Shown here: one piece after another, positions 15,314 through 22,318 of the stretch
Layout of the letters: every line of letters starts with the position of its first letter
How positions within the stretch are numbered: position 1 is the stretch's first letter
DNA from: Flavobacterium psychrophilum
GTDB taxonomy: Bacteria > Bacteroidota > Bacteroidia > Flavobacteriales > Flavobacteriaceae
DNA length: 32,265 nt
NCBI GenBank assembly: GCA_945878515.1
Contig: CAMCTL010000015.1
Coordinates: 1 to 32,265, forward strand
Direction of reading: 5' to 3'
Notes under the pieces: generated by a model
Told to the model about the DNA's origin: nothing
Database searches by the model: none
What the model saw: only the letters and a program-made list of their open reading frames with translations
Position numbers and translations under genes: made by a program

Positions 15314-15658
15314 ATGAATAGAGAAATAAAATTTCACGAAAACCATTTTATGGAATTTTACCTAATGCAAGATGAAAAGGTAAAAGAAAAAATAAAGTAT
15401 GTTTTAGAACTTATCAAACAAGTCGAAAAAGTTCCTGAAAAATTTTTGAAACATTTAACTGGAACTGATGGACTTTATGAAATAAGAATCGAATATCAGT
15501 CGAATATTTATAGGATTTTCTGCTGCTTTGATAAAGGAAATTTGGTCATCCTATTCAACGGATTCCAGAAAAAAACGCAAAAAACACCAAACAATGAATT
15601 GGAAAAAGCGGAAAAATTAAAAAACGAATATTTTGAAAACAAAAAATTAGAATTATGA
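15314..15658 (+). CDS. higB: HigB-like toxin, RelE/ParE superfamily
   Basis: A 114-aa protein of the HigB/phage-derived Gp49-like branch of RelE/ParE toxins, expected to be a ribosome-dependent mRNA endonuclease inhibiting translation. The core GLYEIRIEYQSNIYRIFCCFDKGNLVILFNGF (about 53-84) is diagnostic, followed by QKKTQKTPNNELEKAEKLKNEYF, the typical basic C-terminal helix. The toxin gene comes first and overlaps the antitoxin by four bases (ATGA), the usual higBA order. A strong promoter ends four bases before its ATG. The pair lies between two 153-bp direct repeats. Confidence 0.88.
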   Translation: MNREIKFHENHFMEFYLMQDEKVKEKIKYVLELIKQVEKVPEKFLKHLTGTDGLYEIRIEYQSNIYRIFCCFDKGNLVILFNGFQKKTQKTPNNELEKAEKLKNEYFENKKLEL

Positions 15659-15954
15659 AAAATTATAACAACATAAATAGTTTCGATCAACTCATAGAAG
15701 TTGAACACGGAAAAATTGGAACTGAAAGCAGAAATACATATGAAGAAAACTCTCAAATGTTTATCATAAGTGAAATGCTAAAAGACGCAAGAAAAGAAGC
15801 AAAAATAACCCAAGAACAATTGGCGGAAAAAACTGGAACTAAAAAAAGTTACATTTCAAGAATTGAAAATGGAAAAGGAAATATTCAACTTTCGACTCTA
15901 ATTAGACTTTTTGAATTGGGCTTAAATAAAAGAATTGGTTTAACATTTTTATAA
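15655..15954 (+). CDS. higA: HigA-like antitoxin, XRE-type helix-turn-helix
   Basis: A 99-aa protein with an XRE/Cro-type helix-turn-helix in the C-terminal half (LKDARKEAKITQEQLAEKTGTKKSYISRIENGKGNIQLSTLIRLFELGL, about 42-90). It should neutralise the upstream HigB and repress the shared promoter. The N-terminal 40 residues are polar and probably contact the toxin. Its ATG overlaps the toxin stop by four bases, so translation is coupled. Ends cleanly in GLTFL. Confidence 0.9.
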   Translation: MKNYNNINSFDQLIEVEHGKIGTESRNTYEENSQMFIISEMLKDARKEAKITQEQLAEKTGTKKSYISRIENGKGNIQLSTLIRLFELGLNKRIGLTFL

Positions 15955-16013
15955 ATGTTATTACATCGCCCAACAGTTAAGGCTTCGTTGCGTGCGTAGC
16001 ACGAAAAATGAAA

Positions 16014-16166
16014 CCCCGCTCACGCGCGAATCCCTTCGCGTGGAAAGCATGATGTCCAACAAGAATAGTATTTTACAGTTTAAACGAGCGAGACGTTAGC
16101 ATTTGGTTTTGGGCTGTACATCGAAAACTAAAAAGTGCAGAAAGAAATTTTTATCTAAATTTGAAA
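16014..16166. repeat. 153-bp direct repeat, right copy (flanks higBA)
   Basis: Second copy of the 15021-15173 repeat, in the same orientation and 993 bp to the right. It contains a small hairpin CACGCG / CGCGTG (16021-16026 with 16037-16042) that is eroded in the left copy. Outside the repeats the flanks differ: Rpn gene end on the left, TTTCGTTAGCCGAG on the right. Confidence 0.85.
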
Positions 16167-16221
16167 GTGTTTCGTTAGCCGAGTCAAATTTTTTGTTAGG
16201 CGTAACTGAAAAAGTATTTTT

Positions 16222-16250
16222 TTTGAAACCCACAATTATTGTTATATTTG
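16222..16250 (+). promoter_or_regulatory. Promoter TTTG-N17-TATATTTG for leader RNA and fabG
   Basis: TTTG (16222-16225) and TATATTTG (16243-16250) are 17 bases apart. Transcription should start near 16257, which is just before the conserved structured RNA begins. Confidence 0.65.
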
Positions 16251-16261
16251 GCGCACATTAT

Positions 16262-16341
16262 TAGCCCTGATAGTAGTGGAAATCCTTTTGTGTTTTTCCT
16301 TTAAAAACACAAAAGATTGAAGCGGATAGCAGGATTAGCTC
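16262..16341 (+). ncRNA. Structured RNA leader upstream of fabG (Flavo-1-like)
   Basis: The segment TAGCCCTGATAGTAGTGGA ... AGCGGATAGCAGGATTAGCT is a pattern I recognise as widely dispersed in flavobacterial genomes and which I believe corresponds to the Flavo-1 RNA motif; the name is from memory. It has a perfect 13-bp stem (CTTTTGTGTTTTT / AAAAACACAAAAG, 16285-16297 with 16303-16315, 5-base loop) closed by complementary ends (AGCCCTG region with CAGGATTAGCT). It begins at the predicted transcription start and ends 20 bases before the fabG ATG. No terminator separates it from fabG, so it may be a leader or a processed small RNA. Confidence 0.65.
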
Positions 16342-16360
16342 ATAAAAAAAATTATAAAAA

Positions 16361-17107
16361 ATGAAATTACTCGAAGGAAAAGTAGCCATCATTACCGGCG
16401 CAAGTCGTGGCATTGGAAAAGGAATTGCAGAAGTTTTTGCTAAACACGGCGCAAACGTAGCATTTACTTATAGCTCATCTGTAGAATCGGCATTAGCATT
16501 AGAAAATGAATTGAACGCTTTAGGAATAAAAGCCAAAGGTTACCAATCAAACGCTGCTGATTTTAACGAAGCACAAACTTTTGTTGATGCGGTTTTGGCT
16601 GAATTTGGAACGGTGGATATTTTAATAAACAACGCAGGTATTACCAAAGACAATTTGTTGATGCGAATGTCCGAGGCTGATTTTGATCAAGTTATTGATG
16701 TCAATTTGAAATCGGTTTTCAATATGACCAAAGCCATTCAAAGGACTTTCTTGAAACAACGCGCAGGTTCGATTATCAATATTAGTTCAGTGGTTGGCGT
16801 TTCTGGAAATGCAGGGCAAACCAATTATGCAGCTTCAAAAGCGGGTGCTATTGGGTTTACAAAATCGGTGGCATTGGAATTGGGTTCTCGAAATATTCGT
16901 TGCAACGCAATTGCTCCTGGATTTATCGAAACCGAAATGACAGCAAAATTAAGCGAAGATGTGGTGAAAGGTTGGAGAGAAGGAATTCCATTGAAACGTG
17001 GCGGAACTACCGAAGATGTTGCGAATGCTTGTCTTTTCTTGGCATCAGATATGAGTGCTTATATTACCGGACAAGTTTTGAATGTTTGTGGAGGAATGCT
17101 TACTTAG
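16361..17107 (+). CDS. fabG: 3-oxoacyl-[ACP] reductase
   Basis: A 248-aa short-chain dehydrogenase that reduces 3-oxoacyl-ACP with NADPH in the elongation cycle of type II fatty-acid synthesis. The cofactor motif TGASRGIG is at 12-19, NNAG at 90-93, and the catalytic set is N115, S142, Y156 and K160 (YAASK). The C-terminal PGFIETEMTAKL and ITGQVLNVCGGM are typical of FabG. Length is exact for the family. The ATG follows the structured leader after 20 bases of A-rich DNA. The VWA gene lies 77 bp downstream on the same strand but is separated by a palindrome. Confidence 0.95.
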   Translation: MKLLEGKVAIITGASRGIGKGIAEVFAKHGANVAFTYSSSVESALALENELNALGIKAKGYQSNAADFNEAQTFVDAVLAEFGTVDILINNAGITKDNLLMRMSEADFDQVIDVNLKSVFNMTKAIQRTFLKQRAGSIINISSVVGVSGNAGQTNYAASKAGAIGFTKSVALELGSRNIRCNAIAPGFIETEMTAKLSEDVVKGWREGIPLKRGGTTEDVANACLFLASDMSAYITGQVLNVCGGMLT

Positions 17108-17117
17108 AAAGTTTGTT

Positions 17118-17169
17118 GTTTATGGTTTATGGTTTATTGTTCGCTAACCATAAACTATAAACCATAAAC
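17118..17169. repeat. Heptamer-based inverted repeat between fabG and the VWA gene
   Basis: The left arm repeats GTTTATG (17118 onward) and the right arm its complement CATAAAC, in two to three imperfect copies each, around a short AT-rich loop. It would form a long AT hairpin and may terminate fabG transcription. It is built of 7-bp units like the array inside yggS. Confidence 0.7.
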
Positions 17170-17184
17170 TCTAAACCAAAAAAC

Positions 17185-19221
17185 ATGACAACAAACACCA
17201 TTCTATTTCTTCTTCTTTCTTTAGCAATAGCAAGTGGTTTGTCGTTTTTTCAATATTTTTACAAAGCCAAAACCAAGTCGAAAGTGAATTTGGTTTTGGC
17301 TTTTTTGCGTTTTTTATCCATTTTCGGAATTTTGCTATTGTTGATTAATCCAATAATGAGTAGAAAAACATTGGAGATTATCAAAACTCCTTTGCCCATT
17401 GTAATTGATAATTCCAACTCAATTGTTGATTTGAAAGCCAAAGAAATTGCGTTAGAATTGTATCAAAAATTATCCGAAAACAAAGACTTGAAAGAGAAAT
17501 TCGATGTGCAAACGTATCAATTTGATAGCGAATTTCAACCATCAGAAAAGCTTGATGGAATTGATTTTAAAGGAACTCAAACCAATTTGGATGAGGTTGC
17601 CAAAAATCTAAAAAGCATTTATAAAAACACCATTTTTCCAACGGTTTTGATTTCCGATGGAAACCAAACTTCGGGCAATGATTATGTTTATTCTTTTGAT
17701 GCCAACAACAAAGTATTTCCTTTAGTTGTTGGCGATACAACAAAGTTTTTAGATTTGAAATTAACACAATTGAACGTCAATAAATATGCTTTTCAGAAGA
17801 ATAAATTTCCTGTGGAAGTATTTTTGAATTACTCAGGTAACAAAAGTGTAACCGCAAATTTTAGTATTTCGCGAGGGAATTCGGTGTTGGTAAAGCAAAA
17901 TATTTCGTTTTCTTCATCCAAAAGAACTTCAATCGTTAATGTTTTGCTTCCAGCAGATAAAGTTGGTTTGCAAGTATTTAAAGCCACGATTTCTGCCAAA
18001 GAAAAAGAGAAAAACATTTATAACAATACTAAGAATTTTGCCGTTGAAATTATCGACCAAAAAACGAATATAGCGATTGTTTCGGCTATAAATCATCCCG
18101 ATATTGGTGCATTAAAACGAGCCATTGAATCGAACGCCCAACGAAAGGTATCCATCGTTAAACCTTCGGCAATTCAATCTTTGAAAGATTTTGCCGTTTT
18201 GATTTTGTACCAACCTACAACAGAATTCAAGTCGGTTTTTGAAAATAATAAATTAGCTGGAATCAATACGTTTATTATTACGGGAACAAACACCGATTTC
18301 AATTTTTTGAACCAACAACAATCTAATTTGGTTTTTAAAATGAGTGGTCAAAAAGAAGATTATCTAGCCGAACTCAGTTCCCAATTTAATCTTTTTGCAA
18401 CAGATAATTTGGGTTTTGAAAATTTTCCACCTTTGCAAAACCTTTTCGGAAAGGTTAGTACAAACGGAGCAATTTCAACTTTGCTTTCATCCAAAATAAG
18501 GAATATTGACACCAATTCGCCTTTATTGGCTTTCGCCGAAAACCAAGGAAAACGTTCGGCTTTTTTGTTGGGAGAAAATATCTGGAAATGGCGTTTGCAA
18601 AGTCACATTGACCATCAATCTTTTGAAAAGTTTGACGTTTTTGCAGATAAAATAATCCAATTTTTGGCATCCAATGATTCCAAAAAATCATTGGTAGTGA
18701 ATCACGAAAATTTCTATAATTCAGGAGAAGCCATTGAAATTTCGGCACAATATTTCAATAAAAATTACGAATTTGACGAAAAAGCGCGTTTGACTATTTC
18801 GGTAACCAATAGGAAAACAAAGCAAACCAAAAACTACGATTTATTAAAGGGTAATAATTTATTTAAAGTCAATTTAGACGGGCTTTCGGCTGGTGCTTAT
18901 AATTTTTCAGTCCAAGAATTGAATTCAAAAACAACTTATTTCGGTCAATTTGAAATCTTAGATTTTGACATCGAAAAACAATTTGTCAATCCAGATGTTG
19001 AAAAATTATCGCAATTGGCGTCGCAAACGCAAGGCAAAGTTTATTATCCAAATCAGGCTGATGCTTTAATAAAATCATTGTTAGAAAACGACAGTTATAA
19101 AGCTGTTCAAAAGGAAGTAGTTGCCAAAACGCCACTAATTGATTGGGTTTGGCTATTGGTATTGATCGCTATTGCACTAGCTTCGGAGTGGTTTATAAGG
19201 AAATACAATGGGATGCTATAA
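17185..19221 (+). CDS. Membrane-anchored VWA domain protein
   Basis: A 678-aa protein with two N-terminal membrane helices (about 5-25 and 37-57), a large extracytoplasmic part and one C-terminal membrane helix (about 655-672, DWVWLLVLIAIALASEWFI). A von Willebrand factor A-type fold follows helix 2, with the metal-site motif DNSNS (D75, S77, S79) and SDGNQTSGND further on. The remainder is beta-rich (Ig-like segments around 190-300 and 520-620). The architecture resembles BatA/BatB-related and glutamine amidotransferase-like membrane proteins of Bacteroidota, whose function is poorly known. ATG at 17185 starts directly at helix 1. Confidence 0.82.
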   Translation: MTTNTILFLLLSLAIASGLSFFQYFYKAKTKSKVNLVLAFLRFLSIFGILLLLINPIMSRKTLEIIKTPLPIVIDNSNSIVDLKAKEIALELYQKLSENKDLKEKFDVQTYQFDSEFQPSEKLDGIDFKGTQTNLDEVAKNLKSIYKNTIFPTVLISDGNQTSGNDYVYSFDANNKVFPLVVGDTTKFLDLKLTQLNVNKYAFQKNKFPVEVFLNYSGNKSVTANFSISRGNSVLVKQNISFSSSKRTSIVNVLLPADKVGLQVFKATISAKEKEKNIYNNTKNFAVEIIDQKTNIAIVSAINHPDIGALKRAIESNAQRKVSIVKPSAIQSLKDFAVLILYQPTTEFKSVFENNKLAGINTFIITGTNTDFNFLNQQQSNLVFKMSGQKEDYLAELSSQFNLFATDNLGFENFPPLQNLFGKVSTNGAISTLLSSKIRNIDTNSPLLAFAENQGKRSAFLLGENIWKWRLQSHIDHQSFEKFDVFADKIIQFLASNDSKKSLVVNHENFYNSGEAIEISAQYFNKNYEFDEKARLTISVTNRKTKQTKNYDLLKGNNLFKVNLDGLSAGAYNFSVQELNSKTTYFGQFEILDFDIEKQFVNPDVEKLSQLASQTQGKVYYPNQADALIKSLLENDSYKAVQKEVVAKTPLIDWVWLLVLIAIALASEWFIRKYNGML

Positions 19222-19225
19222 GTTC

Positions 19226-19957
19226 TTAATTGTGAAATGTTCTCCTTGAAATTAAATGAAACTTTAGTCGCAAATAATCATACCATTGCGCGACAAGAAG
19301 CACAAATGCAGCCACAAAAAGCGTTTTCATTTCGAGTATTTGGTAAATAATTCCTCCCAGAAAACAACCCAAGAAAAAGAAAGAAATGATGGATAATCTT
19401 AAGAATATATTGGTTTTCAATTTTTTAACTTCTTCTGGTTTTTCGTAAAAAAATAATTGCGATAGTTCTATTCCCAAATCTGTAAATAATCCTGTCAAAT
19501 GAGTTGTCCTAACCGTTGACCTAGAAATATTGGTAACCAAAGAATTTTGTATTCCCATAGCAAGTAGCAAAAAAAAGGCTGTCCACTTTCCGTTTAGCGT
19601 AAATATACCTTCATTATTTCCAAAAAAACCAACCGCAATCAAAATAATCATTTCGATAGTAATTGGCAAAATGTGAGACCAATCTGGATTTTTTAGTGCG
19701 ATGAATTCCTGCAAAAAACTCGATAAAAACGAGCCCAACAGAAAGAAAACTGTAAATAGTAAAAAAGTAATGGCAGTGGCATAATCCTGTCGCATAATTT
19801 CTTCGGCAAAAAAAGCGAAGTGCCCAGTTACATTTGTGGTCAAAGTTTTTATGGCTAAAACGCCTGTAATATTGACTAATCCAGCAACAAAAGACAGCAA
19901 AATGGCCAACCTCAAATCGTGAGCAAATGTTCTGTATTTACCTTTGTGGCGAAACAT
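19226..19957 (-). CDS. YoaK family (DUF1275) membrane protein
   Basis: A 243-aa integral membrane protein with six to seven predicted helices (for example LAILLSFVAGLVNITGVLAI, AITFLLFTVFFLLGSFLSSFL, ILPITIEMIILIAVGFF, LSIISFFFLGCFLGGIIYQIL). The segments SFVAGLVNITG, NVTGHFAFFAEE, AMGIQNSLV and RTTHLTGLFTDLGIELS are DUF1275 signatures. Function is unknown. It is convergent with the VWA gene, with four bases between stop codons. Confidence 0.88.
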   Translation of the reverse strand: MFRHKGKYRTFAHDLRLAILLSFVAGLVNITGVLAIKTLTTNVTGHFAFFAEEIMRQDYATAITFLLFTVFFLLGSFLSSFLQEFIALKNPDWSHILPITIEMIILIAVGFFGNNEGIFTLNGKWTAFFLLLAMGIQNSLVTNISRSTVRTTHLTGLFTDLGIELSQLFFYEKPEEVKKLKTNIFLRLSIISFFFLGCFLGGIIYQILEMKTLFVAAFVLLVAQWYDYLRLKFHLISRRTFHN

Positions 19958-20289
19958 ATTGTTTTTTCTTTTTTACATTCAAATGCAGAACGAAGCTAGA
20001 ATTTAGATTTCTAACGTTTGGTAAAAATACTTAAATTTTCGGTTACTATTTTGGTCACAATACAACTATAACTTATTCTTTTTAAAAGTTTTCTTAAAAT
20101 AAATATATACTGATATTCAGAGATAAAATAAGAACAAGGAAGTTGTTTCAAAATCGTCGTTTAAGTAGGTTTTCCGAAAAAGCTTAAACTGTTGTTTTTT
20201 TAAGCATACAAAGTTTTTTTGTAACTATTTGGTGCATGCTTTTTAAATGTTTTATTCAAAATTCGTGCACCACTTTTCTTTTATAAACA

Positions 20290-20314
20290 AAAAGAGGCTT
20301 TTTTGACCTCTTTT
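20290..20314 (+). terminator. Terminator-like hairpin in copy 1
   Basis: Stem AAAAGAGG / CCTCTTTT (20290-20297 with 20307-20314), nine-base loop. The same hairpin occurs in copy 2. No gene ends nearby on either strand, so it could end an unannotated small transcript. Confidence 0.45.
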
Positions 20315-20400
20315 ACGACAGATTTAGGTTCAATTAGCAAACACTTTTGGAGATAATTTTACAAAGAATAGGTTTTAGAAAATATTTCTAAAAATAAGCT

Positions 20401-20477
20401 ACCACAAATTTCACAAATTAAAACAAATTCTTGTATCGTACAATTTGGAATTTGTGCTAATTTGTGAAATTTGTGGT
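20401..20477. repeat. 20-bp-arm palindrome in copy 1
   Basis: Perfect inverted repeat ACCACAAATTTCACAAATTA (20401-20420) with its complement at 20458-20477 around a 37-base loop. In copy 2 (21088-21155) the left arm has lost nine bases while the right arm is intact. It resembles the terminator palindrome at 7974-8024. Confidence 0.75.
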
Positions 20478-20664
20478 TGAAACTTTCACCCACACAATTT
20501 GGGACATAACCGCAAAACTATTTAGTTTTTCAGTTGACTATAAATATTTGACGCTAGTAGATTTTTGTCTTTATATTTAATTTTTTCGAGCAACAGTGGA
20601 ATGCAAGAAATTTAATTGCTTATTTTAATACTTCATATTCTAAACCCAAAACCGATCAGGATAA

Positions 20665-20680
20665 CTTAATTTTCACTTAA
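20665..20680 (+). promoter_or_regulatory. CTTAA-N6-CTTAA direct repeat, copy 1
   Basis: Two CTTAA pentamers whose starts are 11 bp apart, one helical turn, the geometry of OmpR/PhoB-type regulator sites. The same arrangement occurs at 21342-21357 and 23705-23720. Candidate operator of the response regulator at 21650. Confidence 0.4.
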
Positions 20681-20769
20681 ATAGTTATATGCAGCACTAT
20701 AAAAGAGATTTTATATACTATTTTTACTGTTGTTATTGAAGTTTAAATATAGACATTGGAATAACATTA

Positions 20770-20933
20770 TTGATTTATCCTTTTTATTACTATTTGGAGA
20801 ACAAGTCTTTATTGACGATTCTTAACAGAAACCCTTCGACAAGCTCAGGGAGACATCAAGGTTCCTAATCGATATTCTGAATGTTGTCTGGCTGAGCTTG
20901 TCGAAGCCTTTGTTGATAAAAGGGATAAGTCAA
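20770..20933. mobile_element. 164-bp MITE-like element, copy 1
   Basis: Bounded by imperfect terminal inverted repeats (TTGATTTATCC ... GGATAAGTCAA) and carrying an internal inverted repeat CTTCGACAAGCTCAG / CTGAGCTTGTCGAAG. No coding capacity. Preceded by TAACATTA; its right flank is the tandem-duplication junction, so no target duplication is seen on that side. Confidence 0.7.
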
Positions 20934-20976
20934 ATGTTTTATTCAAAATTCGCGCACCACTTTTCTTTTATAACCA

Positions 20977-21001
20977 AAAAGAGGCTTTTTTGACCTCTTT
21001 T
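20977..21001 (+). terminator. Terminator-like hairpin in copy 2
   Basis: Same AAAAGAGG / CCTCTTTT stem as at 20290-20314, located at the corresponding position of the second unit. Confidence 0.45.
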
Positions 21002-21087
21002 ACGGTAGATTTAGGTTCAATTAGCAAACACTTTTGGAGATATTTTTACAAAGAATAGGTTTTAGAAAATATTTCTAAAAATAAGCT

Positions 21088-21155
21088 ACCACAAATTAAA
21101 ACAAATTCTTGCATCTTACAATTTGGAATTCGTGCTAATTTGTGAAATTTGTGGT
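21088..21155. repeat. Eroded palindrome in copy 2
   Basis: Counterpart of 20401-20477. The left arm is shortened to ACCACAAATTA (21088-21098); the right arm (21136-21155) is unchanged. Confidence 0.7.
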
Positions 21156-21341
21156 TGAAACTTTCACCCACACAATTTCGGACAGAACAGTAAAACTATT
21201 TAGTTTTTCAGTTGACTATAAATATTTGACGCTAGTAGATTTTTGTCTTTAAATTTAATTTTATCGAGCAACAGTGGAATGCAAGAAATTTAATTATTTA
21301 TTTTAGTACTTCATATTCTAAACCCAAACCGATCAGGATAA

Positions 21342-21357
21342 CTTAATTTTCACTTAA
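21342..21357 (+). promoter_or_regulatory. CTTAA-N6-CTTAA direct repeat, copy 2
   Basis: Copy of the 20665-20680 site in the second tandem unit, about 290 bp upstream of the response regulator start. Both pentamers and the spacer (TTTTCA) are unchanged. Confidence 0.4.
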
Positions 21358-21446
21358 ATAGTTATATGCAGCACCTTAAAAGAGATTTTATATACTATTT
21401 TTACTGTTGTTATTGAAGTTTAAATATCGACATTGGAATAACATTA

Positions 21447-21610
21447 TTGACTTATCCTTTTTATTACTATTTGGAGAACAAGTCTTTATTGACGATTCTT
21501 AACAGAAACCCTTCGACAAGCTCAGGGAGACATCAAGGTTTCTAATCGAAATTCTGAATGTTGTCTGGCTGAGCTTGTCGAAGCCTTTATTGATAAAAGG
21601 GACAGGTCAA
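21447..21610. mobile_element. 164-bp MITE-like element, copy 2, with 8-bp target duplication
   Basis: Terminal inverted repeats TTGACTTATCC ... GGACAGGTCAA, with the same internal CTTCGACAAGCTCAG palindrome as the other copies. It is flanked on both sides by TAACATTA (21439-21446 and 21611-21618), a direct repeat of the kind left by transposition. No transposase; it would need one in trans. Confidence 0.78.
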
Positions 21611-21649
21611 TAACATTATATTGTTTTAAAGTATATTAATGCAACAAGG

Positions 21650-22312
21650 ATGAAAATTTTAATAGTAGAAGACGAGATAGGAATTGCCAATTTTCTCCAA
21701 CAAGGTTTGGAAGAAGAGGGCTATAATGTTTTGGTGGCAAACGACGGAAGAACGGGTCTTGATTTGGCTTTAAGCCAAAAAGTGAATATCATTCTTTTGG
21801 ATTGGATGTTGCCAAAAATGAACGGACTAGACGTTTGTAAATCGATTAGAATCAAAGATAAAATTACTCCAATTATTTTCTTAACGGCCAAAGATACTGT
21901 TCAAGAAACCATCGAAGGAATTAAAGCTGGCGCAAATGATTATATCAAAAAACCTTTTAGCTTTGATGAATTAGTAGAACGCATCAAAATTCATTTTAGA
22001 AATCAAACCGAACCAGAAATTCTAAAATTGGGTATAATCGAAATTCAGCTGACAAAACACCTTGTATTTGTAGATGGAAACGAAGTTAGTCTAACACAAC
22101 GCGCATTTGAACTGCTGTGTTATTTGGTTCGTAACAAAGGAAAAGTATGCTCAAGAACCCAGATTATTGAGGATGTTTGGGACATTCATTTCGAATATGA
22201 TACGGGAGTTATTGATGTTTTTATGAATGCCATTCGTAAGAAACTCAATCTAAAAATTGATAAAGATTATATAAAAACCATTCGCGGCGTTGGTTATATT
22301 GCCAATGATTAA
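21650..22312 (+). CDS. OmpR/CopR-type response regulator
   Basis: A 220-aa two-component regulator. The receiver domain (1-115) has the acidic pair E7/D8, phospho-acceptor D51 (ILLDWMLPKMNG), T79 and K101 (YIKKPF). The C-terminal winged-helix DNA-binding domain (about 125-220) has the OmpR-type pattern VSLTQRAFELLCYLVRNKGKVCSR and IKTIRGVGYIA. Six bases separate its stop from the start of the sensor kinase. With a CzcA-type pump directly downstream it is most likely a CopR/CzcR-like activator of metal efflux. ATG at 21650 gives an exact family N-terminus. Confidence 0.93.
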   Translation: MKILIVEDEIGIANFLQQGLEEEGYNVLVANDGRTGLDLALSQKVNIILLDWMLPKMNGLDVCKSIRIKDKITPIIFLTAKDTVQETIEGIKAGANDYIKKPFSFDELVERIKIHFRNQTEPEILKLGIIEIQLTKHLVFVDGNEVSLTQRAFELLCYLVRNKGKVCSRTQIIEDVWDIHFEYDTGVIDVFMNAIRKKLNLKIDKDYIKTIRGVGYIAND

Positions 22313-22318
22313 TTGATT

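Larger units (their letters stand above)
15955..16360. other. 406-bp non-coding region between higA and fabG
   Basis: Holds, in order, a short palindrome CGTGC-GTA-GCACG (15991-16003), the right 153-bp repeat, a transition stretch (16167-16221), the fabG promoter and the structured leader RNA. No gene is visible. Confidence 0.7.
20245..20931. repeat. Tandem duplication, copy 1 (~687 bp)
   Basis: Starts at AAATGTTTTATTCAAAATTCG and runs to the end of the first MITE-like element. It matches copy 2 (20932-21610) nearly base for base; the copies differ by scattered substitutions, a 9-base loss (TTTCACAAA) and a single-base loss in copy 2. The right limit coincides with the 3' end of the MITE-like element. 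Confidence 0.9.
20932..21610. repeat. Tandem duplication, copy 2 (~679 bp)
   Basis: Second copy of 20245-20931, directly adjacent and in the same orientation; it ends 39 bases before the response regulator start codon. It carries the second MITE-like element at its right end. Confidence 0.9.
19958..21649. other. 1.7-kb non-coding region upstream of the metal-regulator gene
   Basis: No reading frame of interest on either strand. 19958-20244 is unique AT-rich DNA upstream of the DUF1275 gene. From 20245 to 21610 the region consists of two tandem copies of a ~687-bp unit; each unit holds a terminator-like hairpin, a palindrome, a CTTAA-N6-CTTAA site and a 164-bp MITE-like element. 21611-21649 is the short link to the response regulator. 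Confidence 0.8.

Noticed and set aside
15968..16201. attC-like core sites (GCCCAAC ... GTTAGGC) suggesting an integron cassette around higBA
   Set aside because: The two cores are 234 bp apart, too long for a normal attC, the left repeat has no matching pair, and no integrase is in the window.
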